In this document: in pieces, positions 9,201 through 17,462 of the stretch
How positions within the stretch are numbered: position 1 is the first letter of the stretch
Layout: each line of letters begins with the position of its first letter
NCBI GenBank assembly: GCA_016935735.1
Contig: JAFGQK010000194.1
Span: 1 to 64,000 of the forward strand
Direction: 5' to 3'
DNA length: 64,000 nucleotides
From: Spirochaetales bacterium
Lineage (GTDB): Bacteria; Spirochaetota; Spirochaetia; SZUA-6; JAFGRV01
Notes under the pieces: generated by a model
Told to the model about the DNA's origin: nothing
Databases searched by the model: none
What the model saw: only the letters and a program-made list of their open reading frames with translations
Position numbers and translations under genes: made by a program

Positions 9201-9387
9201 TAAAAAGGATAAAGGATACATCCTTCTCGATGTTCTGGTAACACTCCTTATTCTTTCTCTGGTCATGACATCAATATTAGGAGGTTTTTCTCTTATCGGA
9301 AATCTTGCAGGCGGCTCCTGGAGCAGGACAAAACAGATTATTCAGGATAGAAATGAATTTGATAAGATACCACGGATTCCTCAGTAA
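9169..9387 (+). CDS. Miniature pseudopilin (GspI/GspH position)
   Basis: A 72-residue ORF with a prepilin-type N-terminus: KKDKG/YILLDVLVTLLILSLVM, so Asp rather than Glu at +5, then a hydrophobic helix and only about 35 further residues. The mature protein would be about 54 aa, against roughly 110-130 for GspI. It overlaps the end of gspG and the start of gspJ, exactly where GspI or GspH would be encoded. The start could be the ATG at 9169 or 9175; neither has a convincing ribosome site, so coupling to gspG translation is likely. Either a real minimal pseudopilin that only supplies the helix, or a decayed gspI. Confidence 0.6.
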   Translation: MKMISIPGKCNKKDKGYILLDVLVTLLILSLVMTSILGGFSLIGNLAGGSWSRTKQIIQDRNEFDKIPRIPQ

Positions 9388-9943
9388 AAAAAAGCATGAC
9401 GGATTCACACTCATGGAAGTTCTCGTTGCAATGACCATCATGAGTATTTTAGGGTTTACCGTATGGATGGGATTTGCAGTGGCAGTAAATCTCATCCATG
9501 CGGTCCCGCAAACAATTGAATTAATGCAGGAGTTTATTGCCCTTGATTCGATTCTGCGGGAACATATTTCCAGGGTAAAACCTCCTTTCTGGCTTCCTGA
9601 ACTGGATTATTATATAGATTCCACAACCGTTACATTTCCGTATTATGAAGGAGAAGAAGAACAATATCTCCAGATCGAATTTATAGATAATTACCTGTAC
9701 CTGTCGACCAATGCAAAGGAGAAAAAAGAAGAAGGAGAGGAAGAAGAGACAGAAGAGACAGATTCCGAGGAACTCAGGGAGCTTTATCATGCAGGTCCTT
9801 TTACCTATGTCTATTTTAACGAGGTTTCTGAAAAAGAGCTTGGACTCATCGGTCTGGAAATCACGCTAAAACCCGAACACGAAAAAATCGAGGAGTTTGT
9901 CATATTTGCACGTATTGGAGGTCATGTTTTTGAAAAACCGTGA
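9353..9943 (+). CDS. gspJ: Minor pseudopilin, GspJ-like
   Basis: The leader MNLIRYHGFLSKKKHDG is cleaved before FTLMEVLVAMTIMSIL (Glu at +5), followed by a periplasmic domain of about 160 residues with a strongly acidic insert (about 118-140). Its position between the miniature pseudopilin and gspK, and its size of 196 aa, fit GspJ. The ATG at 9353 has AGGAT just upstream; an earlier in-frame TTG at 9305 would give a poor leader. Overlaps the preceding gene by 35 nt. Confidence 0.8.
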   Translation: MNLIRYHGFLSKKKHDGFTLMEVLVAMTIMSILGFTVWMGFAVAVNLIHAVPQTIELMQEFIALDSILREHISRVKPPFWLPELDYYIDSTTVTFPYYEGEEEQYLQIEFIDNYLYLSTNAKEKKEEGEEEETEETDSEELRELYHAGPFTYVYFNEVSEKELGLIGLEITLKPEHEKIEEFVIFARIGGHVFEKP

Positions 9944-11117
9944 CAGGGGTTCTTCTTCAATTGTCGTCCTCGCTGTTGTTATGTTTCTTTCCACTGTTTT
10001 TCTGGCCATGGTTTTTTTTATCCAGACAAGTCTTGTAGCAGAAATGAAACATAAAAAGGCCACTGAACTCAGGCAGGTTTTTATAGAGGAAGCGCAGGAA
10101 GTGATAAAACTGCTCCAGAAAGACCTGGATAAGCGGGAAAATGATAACCCTTTTGATGATGTATGGAGTTATGTAAATTCAAATGAAAACATTGAATTAA
10201 AAGATGTAGGAAGTTATCTGAATCCGAACTGGATAGACCCCCAGGTGTTTGAACATATAGATAAAACCCTTCTCCCACCCCCGAATCGCATTATGAAAAG
10301 TACGGTTCCCGGGGCAGGCTGGCAGGAACTGGTACAATACTGGTATGATGAGGGAATTCACCTGAATATTAAAGAAGCATACAAGGATTTTTTTGAAGAA
10401 GAAGTCATTGAAGAATTCATGACCCCGTATTCCTATTTTAATATCAACCTTTGCTTTCAGCATGTATTGAAAAAATTCTGTCTTATTCGTACGGGAAGTG
10501 AAAGAGATGCAGATGATTTTCAAAAAACAATTGATGCAAAGCTTCTTAAGGGGAAAGTAATTCTTGATCAATATGGGGTAAACGGTATTGAACGATGGTT
10601 TTTAAAAACATCCGGTGTGGATTTAATGTCATTCAAAAAGATGTATCCTGTACTTAATGCAGTGCCTGTACTTAATGTCCATTTTGTACCGGAAGAAATC
10701 TTAAGATCACTTCTTTCCTATAAACCCTTTGGTGTAAGAAACCCGGATATCGTAGCAGACAGTATCATTGCCAGAAGAGAGGACGAGAAGAATAAAAAAG
10801 GATTGACTACAAATGATCTAAAAACTATAATTGGTAGTGTTTCAAAATATCCAGGTCCCAGAATATTTCATTACCTGGGAGTATATACTAATTTCTGGGA
10901 AATTCGAGTTACCATAGAAGATATGGAATTAAGGTGGGTTATCGCTCGTGTTCCCCCGTTAAAAGAGACAGATGATATCTATTATAAATTGATTGAAGAA
11001 AATATCGGACGAATTAAGGAAGAAGAATCACTGGAACCGGAATTTGAGGAATCGGATGAACCGGAAATAATAGATGAGTCAGAAATAATAATAGATGAAT
11101 CAGGTGAAGATGATTGA
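9930..11117 (+). CDS. gspK: Minor pseudopilin GspK-like protein
   Basis: Large tip pseudopilin. With the TTG start at 9930 the leader is MKNRDRG, cleaved before SSSIVVLAVVMFLSTVFLAM; like other GspK proteins it lacks Glu at +5. TTG is preferred because GGAGGT (9917-9922) lies 7 nt upstream, whereas the ATG at 9924 is only 1 nt from it. The body contains the long helical domain typical of GspK (about 395 aa in total) and ends in a very acidic tail rich in Glu, Ser and Asp. Overlaps gspJ by 14 nt. Confidence 0.82.
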   Translation: MKNRDRGSSSIVVLAVVMFLSTVFLAMVFFIQTSLVAEMKHKKATELRQVFIEEAQEVIKLLQKDLDKRENDNPFDDVWSYVNSNENIELKDVGSYLNPNWIDPQVFEHIDKTLLPPPNRIMKSTVPGAGWQELVQYWYDEGIHLNIKEAYKDFFEEEVIEEFMTPYSYFNINLCFQHVLKKFCLIRTGSERDADDFQKTIDAKLLKGKVILDQYGVNGIERWFLKTSGVDLMSFKKMYPVLNAVPVLNVHFVPEEILRSLLSYKPFGVRNPDIVADSIIARREDEKNKKGLTTNDLKTIIGSVSKYPGPRIFHYLGVYTNFWEIRVTIEDMELRWVIARVPPLKETDDIYYKLIEENIGRIKEEESLEPEFEESDEPEIIDESEIIIDESGEDD

Positions 11118-11164
11118 AAAATGATGATAATAATGATGCAAATAATTGATAAAGGTACCCGGTT

Positions 11165-12379
11165 ATGAAGGATATAGCTTATGCACAGAAAAATGGCAAT
11201 GACTTTAAGCTTTTTTTGTTCAGCCGGCAGGAGGAAATAGCACCAACCGGATCTTATAAAGCTCTTATGATGTCCCGGCTGGATTTTTCCGTAATGGTTA
11301 CTGATATTCCCCCGGTACATCCAAGCGAAATGGGAAACCTTCTTACTTATAAACTCAGAAGCCTGTATCCCGGTGATCCGGATACAACGATATTTGATTA
11401 CAAAGTAATAGCGAAAAATAAGCAAAAATATGCTGTGTTGTTTATTACTTCCAGGGACACTATAGATAAATATAAAACCATAGCCGGGAATAAACCACTG
11501 CTTTTGCCCTTTCCGGCAGTGAATAAACTGGCAAAGCGGTATGAAAACGACAATTGTATCTTCTATTTCTGGAATAAGAACTGGGTTGATGTTTCCATAT
11601 ATGAAAAAGGCGTGTTTAAAACATCAGCTGCAATTAAAAGAGAAAAGGAGACATTTCTGGATTTTCTTAAAATGAAAAATATCCTCCCAAAAGAATATAA
11701 TGAGTACAGAAATATCTTTATCTGTTTCAGAGATGAATTATCTTTTCTCCAGGATCAGTCCAGGGATTTGTTTAAAAACACAAAGCATGTTCAATTTACC
11801 CCTGTGGAAGACACCGTCTCCCTTTTTTCACAAAAATCGGATTATCTATTCCGAAAAAAGAAACAAACATTCCTGTTTTACAAAAAACTCCGTATAGAGA
11901 TGCTTCTTCTTCCTCTTGTTCTTTTAATATGTCTTCTTTTTAATAAATATATAGATAACAGGGCTACCTATCTTATTACATTAAGAAAAACATTAAATGA
12001 GCGTATCCAGATTTACAGGAAAATTCAGGAATATAACGTAAAAAAAGCCAGGCTAAATGAACTGCTGGCACAAAAACCGGCTGATGTCTTTTTCCTTCTC
12101 TCCGAGATATCAAAAATATTTAAGAATGAAACGAAAATACGAAACTTTGAGTTTATAACAAAAGACAAAACCATCGGTGTGCAGGGCGGCGGAAAAAAGA
12201 AAATTATAAAGGAATATCACTTTATTATAAAGGGGGTCACAAGAGCAGAGACCTTGCAGTATATCGAAATTTTTAACAAAAATCCGTATTTTAAAAATGT
12301 CAATATTCCTAATGTTTCGGGTAATGAATTCCATATGGAGGGTATATTTATAAAAGGAGCTCTTGATGACCAGCAATGA
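11165..12379 (+). CDS. gspL: GspL-like inner-membrane assembly protein
   Basis: The N-terminal 225 residues form a cytoplasmic domain of the actin-like GspL/PilM type in position and size; it would bind GspE. A single membrane segment follows (MLLLPLVLLICLLF, about 240-255), then a periplasmic coiled-coil and a ferredoxin-like domain similar to PilN/GspL. Sequence conservation is weak, so the call leans on topology and on position between gspK and a GspM-like gene. AAAGG lies 9 nt before the ATG. Ends 14 nt inside the next gene. Confidence 0.72.
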   Translation: MKDIAYAQKNGNDFKLFLFSRQEEIAPTGSYKALMMSRLDFSVMVTDIPPVHPSEMGNLLTYKLRSLYPGDPDTTIFDYKVIAKNKQKYAVLFITSRDTIDKYKTIAGNKPLLLPFPAVNKLAKRYENDNCIFYFWNKNWVDVSIYEKGVFKTSAAIKREKETFLDFLKMKNILPKEYNEYRNIFICFRDELSFLQDQSRDLFKNTKHVQFTPVEDTVSLFSQKSDYLFRKKKQTFLFYKKLRIEMLLLPLVLLICLLFNKYIDNRATYLITLRKTLNERIQIYRKIQEYNVKKARLNELLAQKPADVFFLLSEISKIFKNETKIRNFEFITKDKTIGVQGGGKKKIIKEYHFIIKGVTRAETLQYIEIFNKNPYFKNVNIPNVSGNEFHMEGIFIKGALDDQQ

Positions 12380-12902
12380 AAGGAAGCTTTTATATATCCT
12401 TGTAGTGATACTTGTTATATGCGCAACAGCATTATTCTTCTATTTAAGAATTACAATGCAGGAAACGGGACTCAACGATCTGAATAAATCTATCAAAGAG
12501 ATTGAAAATTCGGTGAAGACCCTCCAGATATCCGGGGATAAGAATGAGGATCTTTTTGCTGAAATTGAAAATATCGAGCAGCAGATAGAGATTGAAAAGA
12601 GTAAATTCTATATTTCCGGTGAAACGGATATTGCCAGTTTCGGATTAAAAGTAAAAGACTTGATTATAAAGAACAGATTACGGATAACCAATCAACGGAC
12701 AATTACCCAGAAGGATGTTAATTTTATCGAGTTCAGTTTCGAAGGAAAAGCAAATGATCTTGCTCAATTTTTAAAAGGGATTTCCGATGCAGAAAAACAC
12801 TGGCGGGTCGACTCCTTATCCATTCAATCAAAAAAAATAGATGGAAATATCAATGCAAAGATGAGAATAACGTATGAAACAATCAATACAGACAATAATT
12901 AA
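12366..12902 (+). CDS. gspM: GspM/PilO-like inner-membrane protein
   Basis: Short cytoplasmic tail, one membrane helix (about 8-28), a coiled-coil region (30-80) and a C-terminal ferredoxin-like domain, the architecture of GspM and PilO. It would pair with the GspL-like protein. The ATG at 12366 follows GGAGC by 7 nt; the TTG three bases before is less likely. Length is 178 aa. The assignment rests on topology and gene order more than on sequence motifs. Confidence 0.7.
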   Translation: MTSNERKLLYILVVILVICATALFFYLRITMQETGLNDLNKSIKEIENSVKTLQISGDKNEDLFAEIENIEQQIEIEKSKFYISGETDIASFGLKVKDLIIKNRLRITNQRTITQKDVNFIEFSFEGKANDLAQFLKGISDAEKHWRVDSLSIQSKKIDGNINAKMRITYETINTDNN

Positions 12903-13356
12903 GATTATCCTCTTAGCCCTTATCGGATTAATCCTGTTCTTTTACTTTTTACCGGTAACAATTGAAATCCCGCAGGACATCCTTCATCCCAAAGTCACGA
13001 AAGACAAGGATAATGAGGAAGATGTGGAAACGAAAGAGATCATTCTCACGCATCCGAACAATGTTGCTGTTTTATTCGGATGGGTTATCCCTGTACCGAC
13101 TCCTACTCCAAGGGTGACACCGGTTCCGACCCTAACACCGGTCCCAACCCCTATTACACCGGTATGGTTGAAATTCACCGGTATTGCCATAGTGGAAAAT
13201 GTAAAATACTATTTATTCAAAGACGATCGATATAATACCCCGATTAAAGTCGCCAAAGGTGTCCCGGATAAGGGCTGGTATTTTGTAAATGAAACCTCAA
13301 ATGGTTTTCAATTAAAAAAAGACGGTGAAAATTTCTTTGTACCAAAAACCAGATAA
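12874..13356 (+). CDS. GspC-like linker protein with Pro/Thr spacer
   Basis: One N-terminal membrane helix (about 8-27), a periplasmic stretch, a Pro-Thr-Val spacer (about 70-96, repeated 'PVPTPTP' and 'TPVPT') and a small C-terminal beta-rich domain of about 60 residues. GspC proteins have the same plan (helix, linker, HR domain that touches the secretin), but it lies at the end of the operon rather than beside gspD. It overlaps the gspM-like gene by 29 nt. GspC or a PilP-like role is inference. Confidence 0.6.
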   Translation: MKQSIQTIIKIILLALIGLILFFYFLPVTIEIPQDILHPKVTKDKDNEEDVETKEIILTHPNNVAVLFGWVIPVPTPTPRVTPVPTLTPVPTPITPVWLKFTGIAIVENVKYYLFKDDRYNTPIKVAKGVPDKGWYFVNETSNGFQLKKDGENFFVPKTR

Positions 13357-13370
13357 AGGAGAACGATGAA

Positions 13371-14063
13371 ATGAAGAGAAAAGCTGTTTTAGCACTATTA
13401 TTTATTATTATACTGTGTTCATGCTCCAGTGGCCCTTTAAGCACGGGTAAATTTTTCTTTGCCTCCCTTAATGGCAAGATATTTGATTTTGACAATCTTC
13501 CATGCAGTGGGGTGCTTGTAACGGTAAATAATTCCATTAAAGTAAAATCAGATATTAATGGACGTTTTCTTATTCCTTCTCTTGCAAAAGGAACTCATAA
13601 ATTCGTTCTTGCAAAAGAGGGATATGAAATACTTGAGTTTTCCTTTGATTTTCTTAATGAAAACCAGGTTCTCTGGATAAAGATGTTGTCACTTGATCAA
13701 TTAATCAGGCAAATAGAAGCAAAATTCGACGGAAAGGAATGGGATGAGGCAGAAAAATTGATTAAAAGAGCCCAAAAAATCAAACCTGAAGACTCCGTGG
13801 TTATTTACCTTACTTCTATTCTTTATATTCATTATGAAAAATATGAAAATGCGCTGGAGATGCTTTTAGAGATCATAAAGTCCGGAGAAGAAGAGGCGAT
13901 TGTTTATCTGACAATAGCAGATATTTACCAGTATAATCTGGAGGATCCGGCTAAAGCCCTTGAATACCTTAAGAAATACGTTTCAATAAAATATGATGAA
14001 ACAGTAAATAAGAGATTAGAGAAACTCCGCAGCAGCCTTGAACCACAGGAAGAATCACAATAG
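13371..14063 (+). CDS. Lipoprotein with carboxypeptidase-regulatory-like and TPR domains
   Basis: A lipoprotein signal peptide with lipobox LCSC (Cys at about 17) is followed by a carboxypeptidase-regulatory-like beta-sandwich (about 32-100: 'GKIFDFDNLPCSGVLVTVN...DINGRFLIPSL..GTHKFVLAKEGYE') and TPR-type helices (110-215). Last gene of the secretion operon, 14 nt after the GspC-like gene, with AAAGGAG before the ATG. A role as secretin pilotin (GspS-like) or assembly factor fits the position but is not shown by sequence. Confidence 0.7.
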   Translation: MKRKAVLALLFIIILCSCSSGPLSTGKFFFASLNGKIFDFDNLPCSGVLVTVNNSIKVKSDINGRFLIPSLAKGTHKFVLAKEGYEILEFSFDFLNENQVLWIKMLSLDQLIRQIEAKFDGKEWDEAEKLIKRAQKIKPEDSVVIYLTSILYIHYEKYENALEMLLEIIKSGEEEAIVYLTIADIYQYNLEDPAKALEYLKKYVSIKYDETVNKRLEKLRSSLEPQEESQ

Positions 14064-14075
14064 AAAATATAGTAC

Positions 14076-14104
14076 TTGCATTCGGATAAAATCTGTGATA
14101 AAAT
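14076..14104 (+). promoter_or_regulatory. Predicted promoter of the mannanase gene
   Basis: TTGCAT (14076-14081), 17-nt spacer, TAAAAT (14099-14104). The start site should be near 14111, which gives a leader of about 120 nt holding a short ORF and a palindrome. Confidence 0.55.
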
Positions 14105-14147
14105 AAAACATAATTGTATAAAAATATAATGAAAGGAGATTTATATA

Positions 14148-14183
14148 GTGAATTATTTCTACCCTGTTACTAAACCGGTTTAG
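14148..14183 (+). CDS. Possible 11-codon leader ORF before the mannanase
   Basis: GTG start at 14148 with AAAGGAG (14132-14138) 9 nt upstream; encodes MNYFYPVTKPV and stops with the TAG that lies inside the palindrome at 14163-14190. Its ribosome site is as good as that of the mannanase itself. It may be a regulatory leader or chance. Confidence 0.3.
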   Translation: MNYFYPVTKPV

Positions 14184-14190
14184 CAACAGG
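14163..14190 (+). promoter_or_regulatory. 28-bp near-perfect palindrome, LacI-type operator candidate
   Basis: The arms CCTGTT and AACAGG flank the perfect core CTAAACCGGTTTAG (14170-14183); only the 14169/14184 pair mismatches. The core with central CG resembles operators of LacI/GalR-family repressors. It lies about 52 nt downstream of the predicted start site of the mannanase mRNA, so a roadblock or an RNA hairpin are both possible. Confidence 0.6.
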
Positions 14191-14231
14191 GATGGAACAA
14201 AAAAAATTCATTAAAGTTAAATGGAGGATTT

Positions 14232-15443
14232 ATGAAAAACAAATTAAAAACAATTTTCCTTATCTGCCTTATCCTGCTTCTGGCAGGAATTATTGAACTT
14301 TCTGCACAGGGGTTTTCAATCAGTGGGAAAAGGCTCATTGATGCTAATGGAAATGAGTTTATTATCCGGGGTATTTCCCATGCCCACTGCTGGTACACGG
14401 ATAAGACAAGTGCAATAGCAGATATTGCCTATGTCGGTGCAAATACCGTTCGCCTGGTCTGTAGTAATGGTGTCCGCTGGACACAGACTGATTCCAGCCA
14501 GTTATCAAACATCATCAATCTGTGTAAACAGAATAAACTCATCGCCATGCCGGAAGTCCATGATACAACGGGATATGGTGAAGAAGGGGCTGCCTGTACC
14601 CTGTCCCAGGCAGTGAATTACTGGAGAAACATGCAAAGTGTATTGAACGGGCAGGAGGCATACGTTCTTATTAACATCGGGAATGAACCTTATGGAAACA
14701 ACAACTATTCCAACTGGGTGAATGATACAAAAAGTGCCATTCAATCCATGCGAAGTGCAGGATTCAATCATACCCTGGTTGTTGATGCCCCGAACTGGGG
14801 TCAGGACTGGTCATTTACCATGCGGGACAATGCACAGTCTATTTTTGATGCAGATCCGGCCAGGAATACCCTCCTCTCTGTGCATATGTACGGTGTTTTT
14901 GATACTGCTTCCGAAGTCCAGAGTTACGTTTCCAACGTAACCGGTAAGGGGCTTCCTCTTATCATTGGTGAGTTCGGACATAATCATTCTGACGGGAATC
15001 CGGATGAGGATGCAATTATGTCCAACGCCCAATCCTATGGTATCGGTTATATGGGGTGGTCCTGGTGCGGAAACAGCAGTGATGTCAGTTACCTTGATAT
15101 GGTAAACAGCTGGAACCGTAATAGCTTAACATCCTGGGGAGATAGAATCATTAATGGTGCAAATGGGCTAAAGCAAACATCCCAGATATGTTCAGTGTAT
15201 TCCGGTGCAACTCCCACCCCGAGTAATCCCCCGACCAATCCGCCCGGGAATCTCGGTGATACGAATGGGGATAATGATATCAATATTGTGGATGCGCTTT
15301 TGATTGCCCAGTATTATGTGGGTCTGAATCCCTCGAATTTCATTATCGGAAACGCAGATACAAATTGTGATGGTACTGTTAATATTGTGGATGCGCTTCT
15401 CGTTGCACAATATTATGTTGGCCTGATAACAAGCTTCTGTTAA
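14232..15443 (+). CDS. Secreted GH5 endo-beta-1,4-mannanase with type I dockerin
   Basis: Cuts internal beta-1,4-mannosidic bonds of mannan. A signal peptide (1-26) is followed by a GH5 (subfamily-8-like) TIM barrel at 27-320 with acid/base Glu152 (NIGNEPYG) and nucleophile Glu247 (LIIGEFGH). A Pro/Thr linker (327-339) leads to a type I dockerin (341-403) with two calcium loops, DTNGDNDINIVD and DTNCDGTVNIVD, each followed by ALL(I/V)AQYYVGL. A Cys in the second loop pairs in position with the C-terminal Cys. The dockerin implies docking to a cohesin, none of which is encoded here. ATG preceded by GGAGG. Behind its own promoter, right after the type II secretion operon that probably exports it. 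Confidence 0.93.
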   Translation: MKNKLKTIFLICLILLLAGIIELSAQGFSISGKRLIDANGNEFIIRGISHAHCWYTDKTSAIADIAYVGANTVRLVCSNGVRWTQTDSSQLSNIINLCKQNKLIAMPEVHDTTGYGEEGAACTLSQAVNYWRNMQSVLNGQEAYVLINIGNEPYGNNNYSNWVNDTKSAIQSMRSAGFNHTLVVDAPNWGQDWSFTMRDNAQSIFDADPARNTLLSVHMYGVFDTASEVQSYVSNVTGKGLPLIIGEFGHNHSDGNPDEDAIMSNAQSYGIGYMGWSWCGNSSDVSYLDMVNSWNRNSLTSWGDRIINGANGLKQTSQICSVYSGATPTPSNPPTNPPGNLGDTNGDNDINIVDALLIAQYYVGLNPSNFIIGNADTNCDGTVNIVDALLVAQYYVGLITSFC

Positions 15444-15448
15444 TATGA

Positions 15449-15487
15449 GCCTGGACGAAGGAAGCGTCTATGATATTTTGTCCAGGC
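15449..15487 (+). other. Hairpin downstream of the mannanase gene
   Basis: GCCTGGAC (15449-15456) pairs perfectly with GTCCAGGC (15480-15487). There is no T-run after it, so it may stabilise the mRNA 3' end before the terminator that follows. Confidence 0.45.
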
Positions 15488-15533
15488 CATGTTTTACAAT
15501 GTTAATGCCGTAAAGCATAGACTATATGTATTT

Positions 15534-15567
15534 AAAAAGAGTAATCCAGGCGGATTACTCTTTTTTT
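15534..15567. terminator. Bidirectional rho-independent terminator
   Basis: A perfect 14-bp stem (AAAAAGAGTAATCC with GGATTACTCTTTTT), loop AGGC, T-run on the plus strand and A-run before it, so it can act on both strands. Ends the mannanase transcript. Confidence 0.9.
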
Positions 15568-15631
15568 ATCTTCCAGTAAAAGAATGAATAAAAAAAGAAA
15601 ATTTGTGGGTATTTTTTATAGACTATATTCC

Positions 15632-15659
15632 TTGACTTTTTCGTATTTATCTTTACAAT
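15632..15659 (+). promoter_or_regulatory. Predicted promoter, near-leaderless transcript
   Basis: TTGACT (15632-15637), 16-nt spacer, TACAAT (15654-15659). The -10 box ends only 9 nt before the ATG at 15669 and no ribosome site exists, so the mRNA should begin within about 3 nt of the start codon. Confidence 0.6.
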
Positions 15660-15668
15660 AGTCAACAA

Positions 15669-17462
15669 ATGAAAAGGGCAGGTCTTTTTGTTGTTTCCGT
15701 TATCTCTTTTCTTCTTGTTACTGCATGTGATTCAATCCCTGTGCCATCAAAAGAAGCCGGTTCCCTGCTTGTTGTTGCCAGGACTTCCGGCATTCAGCCG
15801 GAAGAAAATACAAACGAACATACAGTTCTGCTTCAAGGTGATTCTTTCCTTACCTTTTCGGGTCCTCTGGAATTCTCTCTTCCCCTTGCAAGTAAACAGT
15901 GGTCATGTGCCTTGAAAAAACTGCCGCCAGGTGAATACACCCTGCGGTTGAATGCCGGCACTCTTCCCGGTAGTATTGAACGTATTGTCATTCCACAGCA
16001 GAGTGTTTTTTTGTTTCCCTATTATTTTATATATACTCATGAAAATATCCTTTATATCCGTCCCGTGGGAGCGGAAGAACAGAAAAAGGCGATTAATTCC
16101 TTATCCGGCTATGTAGGATTGGAAAAATGGTTCGGTCATGAGTGGACAGGGTTTGGGGCTTTTCAGCCTGAATTAATTCTTTCAGGAAGGAAATATATTA
16201 TTACCATAGAATCCGAGCCGGGTGAGGCGGACATCTATATTGATGATGAATACAGGGGAAAAACCAACCAGACCCTGGAACTTTCCGAGGGTAAATACTT
16301 ACTCACACTCACAAAAACAGGATTCCGGCCATACAGAATCATGGTGACTGTCAATAAAGAAACAACAATCAAAGGAGAACTTATTAAGATAGCAGAAACT
16401 GAATCTTCCCTTGAAAACAAAGACAGGTTCAGTATTCTTGTCCTCCCATTTCATAATCTTGGGGATGAAGCAGATAATCTCTATTCAGATGTATTAAAAG
16501 ATGCTTTTGAACTGAATTTTTCGTTATCTGCCTCTCTTGAGGTTTTAACACCAGACACTGGTTCTTTAACTCCTTCCGATACAGAGAATATGGATTTTAC
16601 ACTGGCAAATCAATATGGTGCAGAACTCGTTCTTGCAGGCAAGTATTATGTAAAAGGAAAAAGACTTTTTACCCATATTTGCTTATATGATGTAAAATCC
16701 GAAAGAATAAAACTGGCAGAAATTTATGAAAGCTCTACAGGGCTTACTATTTTAACTGCCATCGACGAGATGTCCGTATCATTTCTGGATGCCGTGACAA
16801 AGGTTCTGCCGGATACCGGGGAATCGATCATAGAAGAAGTAAAAATCCCGGAGGATAAGATCCTTGAGTATGAAAAGGAATTATACCGGAAAAAATTGAT
16901 AAGCAGAAGGCTTGAAAACAGAAATATTATGACATTATCCGGAGGGATTGGCGGGACATGGGATACAATCACTATTAACGACCGGGAAAAAGCCAGGCTA
17001 TTTGATGGGGGTCCTCCATTATGTTTACGATTTAAATATGAATACCTTTTTACAACATATTTTTCACTTGGCGCAGCCTTTGTTCCTGTGTTCGGTAATA
17101 TCCGCCTGGAAGATAAATATATCAATGTTATGGATTTGAGTTTATTCCTGGGCCCGAATTTCCTGCTTAATTCAGTAATAACAGATATCTATATTTCTCC
17201 ATTACTGGGATTTACCTTCTCTCCCGGAATAAACCCGGATATGGAAATAACACCGGAAACAATCGGCCCCTTTTTTTTAATGGGATTAAATATAGAATCC
17301 GGTCTGCGTTTTTATCCAGCATGGAAAATAGAAGGAATACCTTTGTTTTTTACTACCTTTTTCAGCATGGATCTCTTCCAGTACCGTTTTGGCGGCGGAT
17401 ATGATCCTGAACCGGTAAATATACAATTCCTGATACATATTGGTGCAGGGATAGGTTTATGA
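15669..17462 (+). CDS. PEGA-domain lipoprotein with FlgO/CsgG-like and barrel-like regions
   Basis: Lipoprotein signal with lipobox VTAC (Cys20). A first beta-rich part (30-170) is followed by a PEGA domain (about 175-240: 'ITIESEPGEADIYIDDEYRGKTNQTLEL..GKYLLTLTKTGFRPY'). Next is a domain resembling FlgO/CsgG-type nucleotide-binding-like envelope proteins (255-380, 'FSILVLPFHNLGDEADNLYSDVLKDAFE'), and a C-terminal part with alternating hydrophobic residues like outer-membrane strands (420-597). PEGA domains occur in surface proteins that contact glycans or peptidoglycan. The ATGA overlap with the next gene shows the two are coupled. The exact function is unknown. Confidence 0.75.
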   Translation: MKRAGLFVVSVISFLLVTACDSIPVPSKEAGSLLVVARTSGIQPEENTNEHTVLLQGDSFLTFSGPLEFSLPLASKQWSCALKKLPPGEYTLRLNAGTLPGSIERIVIPQQSVFLFPYYFIYTHENILYIRPVGAEEQKKAINSLSGYVGLEKWFGHEWTGFGAFQPELILSGRKYIITIESEPGEADIYIDDEYRGKTNQTLELSEGKYLLTLTKTGFRPYRIMVTVNKETTIKGELIKIAETESSLENKDRFSILVLPFHNLGDEADNLYSDVLKDAFELNFSLSASLEVLTPDTGSLTPSDTENMDFTLANQYGAELVLAGKYYVKGKRLFTHICLYDVKSERIKLAEIYESSTGLTILTAIDEMSVSFLDAVTKVLPDTGESIIEEVKIPEDKILEYEKELYRKKLISRRLENRNIMTLSGGIGGTWDTITINDREKARLFDGGPPLCLRFKYEYLFTTYFSLGAAFVPVFGNIRLEDKYINVMDLSLFLGPNFLLNSVITDIYISPLLGFTFSPGINPDMEITPETIGPFFLMGLNIESGLRFYPAWKIEGIPLFFTTFFSMDLFQYRFGGGYDPEPVNIQFLIHIGAGIGL

